From positions 1,984,001-2,048,000 of the forward strand of contig CP085827.1 in assembly GCA_020809705.1 (NCBI GenBank): a stretch of DNA of 64,000 nt, read 5' to 3'. Origin of the DNA: Calonectria ilicicola. Taxonomy: Eukaryota; Ascomycota; Sordariomycetes; Hypocreales; Nectriaceae. Within the stretch, counting starts at the first letter, position 1. Every line of letters begins with the position of its first letter. This document shows positions 46,737 to 58,069 of this stretch, piece by piece. A model generated the notes under the pieces. The model saw nothing but the letters and a program-made list of their open reading frames with translations, had not been told where the DNA came from and did not search any database. A program made the position numbers and the translations under genes.

Positions 46737-48875
46737 ATGAAGCCGGCCAGCAGGCTCTTCTACCTTTCCGTCTTTGCCCTCTGGGCTGCTCCCGGTTCCT
46801 GCGTCAGTGACACAGAGAATTGTCCGGTACGTCGCCTCCAACCACGCTCTGTTTCGGCCCCTCGGGCCCAGGCCTCCTCCTTTCTTTCCCATTGTGCCAC
46901 TGCGTCGCACGCACAATCTCGTCATGCAAATCAAGTAATTAGCTGCTGACCTGTGACCTGCCAATCACTAGATCTCCCCCAAGGCCATTGTCGACGATGC
47001 CTGCGCCTCGTACGCGACGCTCGAGAAGCTCAACCTCCGCCTGAAGCCCGCCGTCGACGACCTCACCCGCAACACCGACTTCTTCTCGCACTACCGATTG
47101 AACCTCTTCCACAAGCAGTGCCCCTTCTGGAACGACCAGAATGGCATGTGCGGCAACATTGGCTGCGCCGTCGAGACGCTCGACAACGAGGAGGATATCC
47201 CCGAGGTCTGGCGCGCCCACGAGCTCAGTAAGCTCGAGGGTCCCCGCGCCAAGCACCCCGGCAAGAAGGCACACGAGCACCCTGACAAGCCCTTCCAAGG
47301 TTCACTAGGCGAGGACGTGGGCGAGAGCTGCGTCTTCGAGTACGACGACGAGTGTGACGAGCGTGACTACTGCGTCCCCGAGGATGAAAGGGCCGGCTCC
47401 AAAGGTGACTACGTCAGCCTGACTCGCAACCCCGAGCGCTTCACTGGCTACGCCGGCGACGGCGCCAAGCAGGTTTGGGATGCCGTCTACCGGGAGAACT
47501 GCTTCCAGAAGAGCTCGTTCCCTCACCACGTAGACCTGGGCGTTTCCCAGTGGCCCCCCGGACCCGCCGCCCAGGACTTCAAGCAGGTGCTCGATGCCGC
47601 TGGTCGACAAAACCAGCTCGCCCAGCAGCGTGTCCAGAACCCCAACACTCCGTTCGTGGCCAACACGGGCTTCGAGGTTGACGATGAGTGCCTGGAGAAG
47701 CGTGTCTTTTACAAGGTCATGTCGGGAATGCACGCCAGCATCAGCACCCATCTGTGCTGGGACTTCTTGAACCAGACCACGGGCGAGTGGCAGCCCAACC
47801 TGGCCTGCTACGAGCACCGTCTACACAAGTTCCCCGACCGTGTCAGCAACGTCTATTTCAACTACGCCCTCGTCACCCGCGCCATTGCGAAGCTCGGCCC
47901 TTACCTTAAGAAGGAGCAGGACTACACCTTCTGCACCGGCGATCCCTCAGAAGATGCCGCAACTCGCGCCAAGGTGCTCGAGGTGACTAACCGAGCCGCC
48001 AGTGTGCCCCAGATCTTTGACGAAAGCCTCATGTTTGTCAACGGCGAGGGTCCCTCGCTGAAAGAGGACTTCCGCAACCGGTTCCGCAACGTCAGCCGAC
48101 TCATGGACTGCGTGGGCTGCGACAAGTGCCGCCTCTGGGGCAAGCTCCAGACGGCGGGCTACGGCACGGCGCTCAAGGTCCTTTTTGAGCTTGACAACAA
48201 CAGCGACGACATCCCCGTGCTCAAGCGCACGGAGCTCGTGGCTCTTTTCAACACGCACGCCCGCATCAGTAGCTCCATGTACGCCATCGGACAGTTCCGC
48301 CACCTCATGGAGGAGAAGGAAGCGGGAGAGAAAGCCGCGGCCCAAGATGCCGAGGAAATGGTTCAAGCGGCCAGGGAACAGGAGGAGAATGAGAGGGAGG
48401 AGGTGGACCCAGACATGGTAGAGTTTCTGAGGTTAGCGGAGATGGGTCCCGAGGGCGATTCCATGTCGGATGTGTTCCGCCATGAGTTGACCCGCTTCCA
48501 GTTGGCCATCAAACTTGTTATCAAGGGCTGGATCCGTGGGCCCCAGACGATGTAAGATTGCGCCCCATCCCCGCGCATTGGGTGAATAATTGCTGACTCG
48601 CTGTGCTTGCAGATACCGCATCATTCGGTCTGAGCTGCTTCGTCTTTGGCAGTTCTGGCTCGGTTTCCCTGTGAGTCCTCGCTGGTGGAGGATTGGGTTG
48701 CCCAGCATTGATCGAGATGAGCTGTGAGAGCCATTGAGCTAGAACATTTTCTATTCGCTCTTGTTTGATAACTTCTGAGTGCATCTCTTGTTCTTGTCAA
48801 ATTGTTTTTCTTTTTCTCCCGGCAGAATATGGGCATTATTTGGCGTTATTCCTTGAAACTACAGCTATATGCTGA
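46737..48875 (+). CDS. ERO1: Endoplasmic reticulum oxidoreductin 1 (ERO1)
   Basis: Exons 46737-46826, 46972-48551, 48613-48670 and a final short exon modelled at 48825-48875 give about 592 residues. ERO1 is the FAD thiol oxidase of the ER lumen that reoxidises protein disulfide isomerase and makes H2O2 from O2. A signal peptide (residues 1-22) is present. The active site is C410-x2-C413-x2-C416 in DCVGCDKCRLWGKLQ. The shuttle cysteines are in SCVFEYDDECDERDYC, and the FAD-site residues in WPPGP and the NLACYEHRLHKFPDRV region match the family. The C-terminus contains an acidic coiled segment (REQEENEREEVDPD) and ends LLRLWQFWLGFP. The last intron/exon is the weakest part; reading through its donor would also stop soon (at 48727). 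Confidence 0.93.
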
Positions 48876-49683
48876 ACGGGCGTTTGGATAAAGGTTGTTC
48901 TCTTTTTTTTTTTTTTTTCCCTCAGTTTGTTTTTTATTCTTGCCTTTTTTTGTGCAAATAGGCATCTATCTCTCTTGGGCGTTGTTGTTCATTACTCTTT
49001 TTGGGCCCGAAGAAAGGGGCTTGGTCGGCCAAGCTTGAGACTACATATACACTAGGGCTATTAAGTAGCGAATGCGAGGGCGCTCTACGCGAAGACTGCT
49101 TTTTTTTTCTACTTTACTTGGTCCTTTTCCCACTCTCGTCAGGTGCATGCCCAAATCGCAGCTCGTGTCGATCAGCCGAAAGTAGTGCAGCCGGCCGTTT
49201 AGTAGGTAGGGATAGTGTGCCGAACGGGTGGGTGGTGGTCCCCGATCCACACAGCACAGCAGAGCACGCGGTTGAGCACGGACGGAGAATGAATGCAGTT
49301 ACAGGGAAAAGGAGCCAAGATGATTAGCCCATCCAGTTTTGCCGTTTTCCCCGGAATCCTGTCGCTGGGGCTCTTGCTGGGGGGCTCTCTCGTTCGACGT
49401 CGCACGCTATGACTCTGTCTTTCCTTTGGATGTTTTTTGGCGAGGGCAAGTGGAAGCGGGCAAGTGGGCCGCCGCAAATCGCAGGCTTGTTTTGCCGATG
49501 ACGACGTTGGCACCAGGGGAGGAAAGAGTACAGGGAGTAAGAGTGAAGAGGAGGAGGCAGTGATACAAGTGTACCCACGAAGCTTGCTCCCCCCCTCCGC
49601 CGCCGCCTCTTTGGGCCGCAGGCAGTGATGAGAAATGGCTTTTTTTCTTTTTTGGTTAATTCTTTTCTTATTTGGGAGGGGTG

Positions 49684-49760
49684 TCTGGTGTCTATGTTTG
49701 TGTCTGTGTGTCTCTGTCTGTGTGTCTCTGTCTGTGTGTCTGTGTATGTACGTGTACACG
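49684..49760. repeat. (TGTGTCTC)n-like repeat
   Basis: Interrupted array of tgtgtctctgtc units. Confidence 0.85.
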
Positions 49761-50322
49761 CTTGCCTGTTTTTTTTTTTTCCTTCCGTGTATATCCAGAA
49801 GCAATTCCTTTGGTGAGACGAAAAAGGCGTGGGGTTAGACCGAGTATCTCACAGCCTGTTTAAAAACGTGTGTTGGTGGCGGGCCAAGTTTAAAGGAAAA
49901 AACAAACATAAGCATAACGTGCACCGGCGTGTGAGTTGAGTGCGTGTGTATATAAAAGGTGAAAGGTGAATGAATGTGTGGGGGGGTCCTGGACCAGGGC
50001 CGGTCCCAAGGCCGGTTCCGAGGCCGCGGCCCCGAACGGCACAGGGAGCAAGCAATAAGGAGCAAGGAGGAACAAGGAAGAAAAGGGCTGGGCCTAGGTT
50101 TGGATTTGGGTTTGTGATGATGCTAAACCTGGATCCTGGACCCTGGGTTCTGAATGGAGTGACACGGAAGAAAAAAGCAGTAGGCTGCAGCAATGTCTTG
50201 TATGCTGCGCCGAGCTGCGCTGTGCTGAGCTGCATACTGTGGTGCGTGCATAGTAGTTGCATAACGTGTGTGTCTGTCTGTCTGTATACTTGGGCAGACA
50301 ACAGCAACCAACACTCTCCACG

Positions 50323-50334
50323 CCCCCCCCCCCC
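50323..50334. repeat. Poly(C) run
   Basis: Twelve consecutive C, a potential i-motif/G4 half-tract. Confidence 0.85.
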
Positions 50335-52666
50335 TTCTCCAGAGTGAGAGCCAGGTTGTTGGGTCTCCCCTCCTTTTTCGCCCCTCCCCTCCTTCAGCCA
50401 TATTTTTTTTTTTCTGAGATGAGATATGACAGGGGACTAACTGCTTTTCACAACCCGTCACTAAACTCCCGACCGGCGCGGCCACGGGCCCTACGGAGCA
50501 CCAGGGTTGCACGGGTGCTGCCGTTGTGTAGGGCCATAATGGCGAGATGGGGCAAAAGCGACGGGGGCCTCGGGGGCTATTCATTGTCGATATGACATTG
50601 GTTGACAATGGCCATTACGGTGAGGCGGAAAATCGCACCTTGTGCTGTTGCAGGCAGAGTAAAAGGAAAAACAAAAAAAGGAAATGGACGAGTCTGGCCT
50701 CTGTAAGCGCCAAACCTTTTGGCTGTCTGCTGTCGTCCGTTTCCTTTTTTTTTTAAGCCGTTGACGTGATGGCCCATCCACATTGGCGGGCTGAACGACT
50801 TGGCCTTCTTGGCCCTGCTGTCTCTTCCTCACTGCTGCTATACTCCTGCTGTGCTGCTGCATGACAGGCGCCGCAGCGCTCATGGAAAGTGCATCCAACC
50901 GCAGGCGCGCACATGACACACCCACCAATCCATCCACCCCAAATTCCCAATCCCAGAGACACGGCTCCGGGTACTGCTGCTCAGCAGGGGACACGGGCCC
51001 TCTCCAAATCAAAAGATGCATATGCAATCCCCATGCGCGACGCCCAAAACGAGGGCTGACAAGGGGCCCATGAGGATGGGGATGGGCCATAGGCCATCGG
51101 CCAAGGGCCCCAGGGAGCCGACGACGCGCCGGGCGGCTGGGAGGCCGTGGTTCCGGCAACTATTGGGGCCCTGCAGACCCAAATCTCTGGGTGATGGCGC
51201 CGCGGTGACGTGGGCATGGCCCGCCCGCCGCCGCTGTCTCGCGTCTTGCTCCCCATCAGTCTCTCGGTTCTGCTTCATCCGGGATAATGGATAATGAAGG
51301 GGGAGGAAACTGAACGATCAGAGTTGGGTCGGACAAACGTGGGCTAGCAGCAAGCCATCACTTACATTCTGGGAAGCTCCCATTCTCAGAGACAGAGGCA
51401 GAGACACCCTAGTGTCGAGCAGGGTTACCAGAAGAAGAGGGGGAGGGGGTTCAGAAGAAGGCAAGACAAATACGAGGATCGAGATCCCGGCTGTGGTTGT
51501 TTTAGTTTTTTTTTTTTGCTTCTCTCCGTGTGCAGGCGCTTCTCAACGGCATAAAATGCATGCATGTTTGAGAAAGGACGGACAAATTGCAACCTTGACA
51601 CCCCATCCAACAATCCCAGAAATCATGGCCGAGGGAAACGTCAGCGCGAAAGAGAGCAGAAAAAAGAAAGGTGCCAGCCAACCACAGCATCGAGGCATGT
51701 TCGGATATTCCGCCTGGGTACCCCCCTCCCCCCAGCCTGTTTTGGCTTGCCGCATGCAACTTGACTCGTCCAGTTGCCGAAAAATGTCTTGGATCCCAAC
51801 TCCAAACGTGCTCACGTAGAGATGCTTTCGGGTCATCACTTGCAGATCCCTGGAGCAAGAGAAGTGAAAAGAAAAATGACAATAAGAGTGTGTGAGAAAA
51901 AGAGACAGCCGGGGTGTTTTTTTCTTCTCCTTGCCATCTTTCCGAACCCGGCCGTCTGGTTATTCGCACTCTCACGCCCCCATCGCATCCCCATGTCCGA
52001 AATAAACAGACTCTTACATTGCTGCTCTCCAAAGCAGTCCCAACTGCTCAGCCTGGGAACTCAGCCCAGCACACCGGTTCACCTGCTTCTCCACACCCTC
52101 CTTGTTCCTTGTCCTTCCCCCCTGGGCAGTTTATCCGCCTCTGTTTCTCTGCCCCATTGGCTCGAGACTTGCATTGTTACCAGCACAGTGGGCTGCCCCC
52201 ACCACCCTCCAAAAGATGAGGACTGACCCATGAGGTTGACAAGAGACGAGGCGGCGGTTGGGACCCATCCTGCAGCCTGCATTGGTTAGGTCGCCTTGTC
52301 TCCTTTGCTTCTTTGCAGCAGCGGGAGCACGTTTCAAGCGATGGCCCATTCGCTCCTGGCCTGCCGTGCCGGGATGAGATTTTGCTGGACCAGACCGTCG
52401 GGCTCTCTCCCAGTCTCACTCCCCCTCGAGTGTGTGTCGTTATATAGAATGCCGATATTCCTGCTGCCCCGGCTTAATCATTCCTGTGCCATTCGCTGTC
52501 TTTTGAGAGACGCTTAAACCCAGAAGTGTGTTCTTGCGTTCGTATATTCTGCTTTCCCAGCCGGCTCGTTGCGCTTCTCGCTCGCTGCTTCTTATTGAAC
52601 TCCCCTGTTGCATCTTCATTGTCTCCCCTCGTCTTCATTGTTTCCCCTCATCTTCACCTCTTCACC

Positions 52667-53704
52667 ATGGATTCGGATATGCTGAAGGGCATCGGCTCCG
52701 AGCTCCCATCGGCCATCAGGCCCAGCACACCCCGCAAGCGTGAAAAGAGCATCGAGCTTGAGGATCAATTCCAGAATGCCCAGGAGGAGTAAGTGAACCA
52801 GACCCTGTTACATTCGTCAATCACGACCCAGAGTGTTCATACTGATCAAATCGCTCGCTGGTCAGGGTTACCCGTCGCAGTAAACAGATATGTATGGCTC
52901 GCGATCTGACTTCCAGATTATTTAATCCGGAAAAGCCCCCTCTTCTTCCTCTCGACTGCGAAGTGTCTTCTCCCAAACGGTATCGAGAGAAGACTCCAGT
53001 AATGGATGGTCCACCGCTGGTGCCATCCAATCCGAGTACTCCTTCTACCGACTCAATCACCCATCCACTAGAGGTATACCTGAACACTCAGGACAAGCAC
53101 GAGGATCTCAAGATGAACCTCAGCGCCCCATCACTGGACCAAGAAGCTGCTTCAGCCAGAGCCCCTCCGGCCCCCAGAGAAAATGACCCTTCTCCTGAGA
53201 CATTGTGCGGGTCAACGTGGCAGTTAATAGACAAGTCAGAAAATGAGCCAAGCGTGTCTTGGCCTGTCTCGGCTGAACAAAGCACAGACAAGGACAACAA
53301 TATTAGTCCTCCATCTCCGGTGCTTCAACCCCTGACATCCCCTCGAGCCTCAGGACATGCTATTTTTGAAGCCAGTTCGACTCTGAGTGCCATTGCTCCC
53401 GATTTGAACCCTTCTCCTAAGGCTAACGTACCTGGGAGTCCAGACTCGGCCATCTCAGTCCTCGATTTATCCCCTGCCTTGCAACCAAGGCGAGTCCGCA
53501 GCTATTCACAAGCTTCCCTTGACGATGAAATCCGAAACATAAAAAAGCTTGTCGTGAGGTGCGGATCACGATTTCAGAATACCTCTGCTTTCATACTGAA
53601 CAATTTCCAGGTCCAAAAGTAGAATCACCAAGTCGACTACGCTAAAGGCTATTAAGCGCAGAGTACGAAGCAGAGATTCTCGAGAAAAAAGTCCCTCTCA
53701 GTAA
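52667..53704 (+). CDS. Hypothetical Ser/Pro-rich protein
   Basis: Exons 52667-52788, 52866-53558 and 53611-53704 give 302 residues. The ATG follows a pyrimidine-rich leader in good context (caccATGG). I recognise no domain. The N-terminus is charged (TPRKREKSIELEDQ), the middle is disordered and rich in Ser, Pro and acidic residues with many SP/TP sites, and the end (SLDDEIRNIKKLVV) is helical. With the second intron removed (GTGCGG donor, TACTGAAC branch, TTTCCAG acceptor) the C-terminus becomes strongly basic (KRRVRSRDSREK). If that intron is kept, the frame stops at 53622 with 292 residues. SP/TP density suggests a phosphoregulated nuclear or cytoskeletal protein, but this is a guess. Confidence 0.65.
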
Positions 53705-54220
53705 ATACGTTTTTAGCCATTCATGTCTAGTTACGCGCCGATCTTCGGCACTCTCCTGTATAATGATATCCCGGTTGATTTCCTTGCTATAATTAGCTCT
53801 GCATATATAGATAGTAATGCCGGCGTACTGGGTCGTTGCAATCAAATTAATTCTCATTTCAGTCGGATACCTGCCTTGCCTCTGTCGGTTTCTGTTTTTG
53901 ATACTCCCGAATCACGCATATCATCTTTCAGTCAAGGTGAACTCGTGAAGCATGAGCCACGCAGAATATTGCAAGGCAGTCTAACATGCAATCAGCCCTT
54001 CCTCCGCAATTAGTCAGGTAAACTCAATCTGGTGAGTGCGAAACCTCGGTTTAGGGCCAGGATATGAAGAATGTCATCCCTACCCATCGTCATTAAGTCT
54101 CGTTTGAGCCATCAATTGCTTCGTATTCAGCGCTTCGATAAGAAAAATATATGAAAGCGTCTTCCAAGACAATCGTAAGTAAGAAAAGAAACTACTGTGC
54201 TATCGCACAGACTATGTTTC
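53705..54220. other. Intergenic 3' region between convergent genes
   Basis: 516 bases between the orphan gene and the DUF202 gene. A 96-codon ATG frame on the plus strand (53723-54013) overlaps the likely 3' UTR and has no recognisable content. Confidence 0.5.
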
Positions 54221-55529
54221 TTAAATGTTGTCAGATTCATCAGAAGTGACTTTTATTATGTCGATGGCCAATAAAAATGAGAAAAAGACAATGAGAAGCT
54301 AGGAGGTCAGAAGGTTTCACTGCTAGGGGATTTGACTCTCTTACCAGAAATGTTCCTATTCCAATGACGTTCAGCTCGAAGCCCCCAGCCATTGTTTTTC
54401 CATGCATCATGAAACGTTGATGTCTCCAACAACGAATGGCCCCAAGAAGCATTGTCCCGATTGAAAAGACAAAACATGTAGTCGCTAGAGGCTTTCCAAC
54501 CATTGTGTATCCAAAGCCTGAATCATGATGTGTTATTGTAAAAAGTTGTGCAATCGTCGTGCCAATGATTGACATCATCATTGAGGTTCGTAAATAGCCA
54601 AGAAAGGTTCGTTCAAGTGCTATCGGAGATGTGCGTTAGCATCGCATTTCTCAAGCATAAATACACTGGTTAGAAGTATCAATTTCTAGGATACAACAGA
54701 CAAATGGTTGAAGGGTTGCCGTTGCAGAACTCTTTCTGTTTGGACATGGCCAAACTAAGAGTTGTTCGATGAACAATCATCTCCACATGCAACAAAACCT
54801 ATCATCTGCGCTTTCACGTGTCACTCTTCCCTATTGCATAATACCAGATGTCCTGAGCTAGAACGCATATCCCACAAAAGGAGAAAAGCATTCGACAGCA
54901 TTAGGGGTCGGGTTGAGAGATAGGACCCAGGAGTCCGTGTGCAAATGAGGAAGTAGTGCAGCCGTCGATGGCTTTATCCATGAATGAAGGCAAGAGGCGA
55001 CCCTCCAACTCGGAAGGTCAACTTAGTTGGTCTTTCTCAGAATGAATCCGGTCCCTTTAATTGGTTGTCTGAGAAAGACAAGGAGAGGCACTCAAGATAC
55101 ACGAATGAACCATGAACCATGTCACTTGACAAGGGCTTTGCAAAGAAGTTGGATAATGCAGACACTCGCAAACCACGTACCTAAATGATCGCGAGCAGAT
55201 TCAATATCCACCTCGCAGCTAATTTGAGTTGTCCAAAATTCGACAAGTTGCGAGAACGGTCCATGCCGAGGTAGGTTTTCTGTTTCATGGTCGGGGTCAG
55301 AGGCCGGCGGGACGGCGGTCCCGGCTCCACTCGAGTCCGAAGAGTCCTGGTCGCATTCACAGCCGTGATCATGGCTCTGGTTCCCGTCGCTTCCATCAGT
55401 CTGAGTCGATTGGACACTACTCCTGCCACTGCTGAGCGAAAGGCTGTTGGCTACTCGATGGCGCGATTGGGCATCGAGCTCCCGGAGAGAAATGGCAGAA
55501 TTGGCCCGTCGTCTGAGTGGAGGAATCAT
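54221..55529 (-). CDS. DUF202 domain membrane protein
   Basis: Three minus-strand exons, 55181-55529, 54345-54619 and 54221-54298, give 233 residues. The disordered, Ser/Asp-rich N-terminus (MIPPLRRRANSAISLREL) leads to DHLALERTFLGYLRTS, the DUF202 signature, which is formed only when the first intron is removed. Three hydrophobic segments follow (MMMSIIGTTIAQLF, ATTCFVFSIGTMLLGAI and, in the last exon, LLIVFFSFLLAI). DUF202 proteins resemble yeast VTC1/YidH-like small membrane proteins; fungal two- or three-helix members are mostly vacuolar or plasma-membrane and uncharacterised. The first intron is 561 nt, by far the longest in the window. The start at 55529 matches the family N-terminus. 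Confidence 0.87.
54620..55180 (-). other. Very long intron of the DUF202 gene
   Basis: 561-nt intron with GTACGT donor and GCTAAC branch ahead of CGATAG. No conserved coding segment seen inside. Confidence 0.7.
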
Positions 55530-58069
55530 GTTGCAGTAGTCCCAAGGTGACCATGCGCCAAGATCAAGGTGGGATTTTTTATTGCCCTGTTTTGATTGAT
55601 GGATCCGGAACGACACCGAATGACGGAAATGGCAACAGGCTGTTGTCGCTTGGGGATGGGATCAGAATCAGGCAAAGTCAATTCCGACGCACTGCGCTCC
55701 ATTAGCCTCGCAAAATCTGGCGCGAAAATTCAAGTCATCGAGAAAAGGCAAAGTTTGAAAATGAAAATGTGCGGTTTATTTCGAATAGCTATCCTTGATC
55801 TTTTCAGTGTCCGACTTCCGGATATCGGTCGGGAACGGCGAGGCACTAGACTGAACCGGAGCCGTAGCATGGCCGTGCCCTTGATCGACACCAGGAACAT
55901 CCCAAACGCGAGGGGCCCGGTCATGGAGATAGAGTTGATGGCAAATGAGGGTGCTGCAGTTGGCTGCAAATTTCCACTGGTCACTGGCCACTGGTGTTTC
56001 GTTTCGTTTCGCCCGTGGGCTTGGGCCTGAGGCGTGAGGCATCCAGGTTCCTACCTGCCGGCCTGCCTTTCTCAGGCGAAACACGGAAACCAACATGTCG
56101 CTACCTACCCGGTATCTTCAGCATCGTGGTTGAGACCCGAGACAGACAGCGCTCAGTTTCTCTCATCTCACCTCACTCCAATACACGAACCAATCAATTG
56201 CCTCCCGAGTCATTCACCTGTCAGGACAGGACGATTACACAATTCTGATCCCTCCTCTCCCTCCCTCCCCGCCTCGCTGTGTATCTACTTTGTCCTGACT
56301 GAGCTGCATCGTCCATCATCCATCATCCATCACCTATTTCTCCAATCCTGGACCTTATCCAACGAATTTCTTCTTCTACTCGCCTGCAATCGTTCCATCA
56401 TGCACCAGCGCAAGCGACGAGCTTCCAAAACTATCGACAACGCCCGTGCCCTTTCTCGTATAATCGCAGCAAGGACCGAATCCCGGCACACAAAGTTGCA
56501 GTGCAGGCGCAAGCCGAATTCTCCGCCAGCCGGAACAGAATGATAGGCAAAAGCAAGACGATGGGCTCCGGCTGCCGATATCTCGCGTCCATCAGGGCGG
56601 GGCCGATGCATTTTATCATGATTGATGATTGCGCAGCTACACGCCGCATCCCGGAGATAACCACACGGCTGACGGCTGTCGCCCATCCGGTCGCGCCGCC
56701 GAGCCCTAGGAAACCCGGCCCGAAGGACCGCACACCTTCTTTTGCGACTGTACCTGGCTACACAAAGCCTGCATTGCATCGACAACGACATCCCCCCTCT
56801 AACTAGTGTCGCATATCATTCCATAAACGTGGGTGGCAAGTCAGCCCTTACAGTAATACGGAGCGTCCAAGCCGCCGACTCAATCGCTGGTACTCGGCCA
56901 ACATGTGCCGGCCTTGGAGGATTAGGCTTCTGGAATACCTAGCCGCTTCCATCCTCCTTGCGCCCTGTTTCCAGCACAGTGGTACCATGAACACCATTGG
57001 CATTCCTCCGATACGTCGAGTCGCCCTAGGCATCTTCAGCCCATTCTGACAGTGTTGCCACCCTTGTCTAGCGTTGGACTGACCACATTGCCAGATCTCT
57101 TCTCAGACTATCGTGGCAGCACTGCAACGTGGCAGCCATGGGACAATCTTGGTTGCTGATCCACAAAGTCCCCAAGACCACCACCATCACCATTACCATC
57201 AACACCACCACCAACAACAGTACCACCACTAAGCTTCATGTCAAATTCACCAGTAACGGAGAACAGAATCTATACACTATCAGTCACCTGCCAGCTCCCT
57301 CTTCAATCAGATGATGCCCGTCTCGTCGGAAAAGTGTCCTCTTAGGGGATGCCGCCGCTCATACGGACCGTCCATACCGATGTTGTTATAACATCCAACC
57401 GCACTAATTTGTCCATCAGCTGCACATTCCAGACAGGGTCGACATCCAGTAATTCCTTGTCTCCACTCTCCGCGTGTGCTGCCCGGCGGCATTCCGGCTA
57501 CCCTTGGCTCCCACTTCCCTCTAATAGGCTACTTCTGTTATCCCGAAGCCCTCCATGACTCCATACGGCAGGCTCGGGACCTACCTCCCACCCCGACCCT
57601 AGTAAATCTGGAAGTTCCAAACCTCCATTGAATGTCTCTCCTCAGCCCAGCCTCTAGGGAAGACGTATGAGGTTATTTCAGGCCGGAAAATTTACAGATG
57701 GTGTGCTCAGATGCGGATGCCTAACAGCTGAGACTGAGATTGCCTGTATAAGTTAGTCGCCGCCAGTTGGCATTTAGTGTGCATGTTTCCGACCGACTTT
57801 TCTTTACCAATTCAGTAGCAAGCACTTGTTTTCACTTGTAAATTGCCAAGTGGTCGCTCATTTTGGTTTCAATATTGATACTTTTTGGCTCTCTGCCCTG
57901 TGAAAACCCCAGTGCCTATTTTTGTTCATCTTTGCCCCCCTCCCCACTTGGGTTTCGGTAGTTCGACGCAGGAACACTAGATTGAGAACGAGCTTCAGAT
58001 TCAAGTCAAAGGTAATTCCTTGCTGCTTGTTAAGTACTCTATTCATCTTGTTATTCACCCATACCAATC
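55530..58069. other. Long intergenic region, DUF202 gene to GH3 gene
   Basis: 2.5 kb with no gene I can support. Open frames of 100-170 codons at 56034-56543 (plus) and 56330-56791 (minus) overlap and are not recognisable. A possible His/Gln-rich terminal exon lies at 57096-57229. The last 250 bases hold the GH3 promoter and leader. Confidence 0.5.

Larger units (their letters stand above)
48876..52666. other. Long non-coding region, ERO1 to orphan gene
   Basis: 3.8 kb without a supported gene. It contains a T run at 48904-48919, a TG/TC-rich repeat at 49684-49760, a run of twelve C at 50323-50334 and many short open frames on both strands, mostly non-ATG and low-complexity. Confidence 0.55.

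Noticed and set aside
47305..48366. Long minus-strand frames inside ERO1
   Set aside because: Antisense shadows of a GC-biased coding exon; the plus strand encodes a complete ERO1 with its active-site cysteines.
49684..49760. Repeat array considered as CRISPR-like
   Set aside because: It is a simple-sequence TGTGTCTC repeat without spacers, in a eukaryotic genome.
53723..54013. 96-codon ATG frame after the orphan gene
   Set aside because: Lies in the probable 3' UTR, has no recognisable content and no clear promoter.
56330..56791. 153-codon ATG frame on the minus strand
   Set aside because: Arg/Cys-rich, overlaps other open frames on the plus strand, and has no recognisable domain or splice context.
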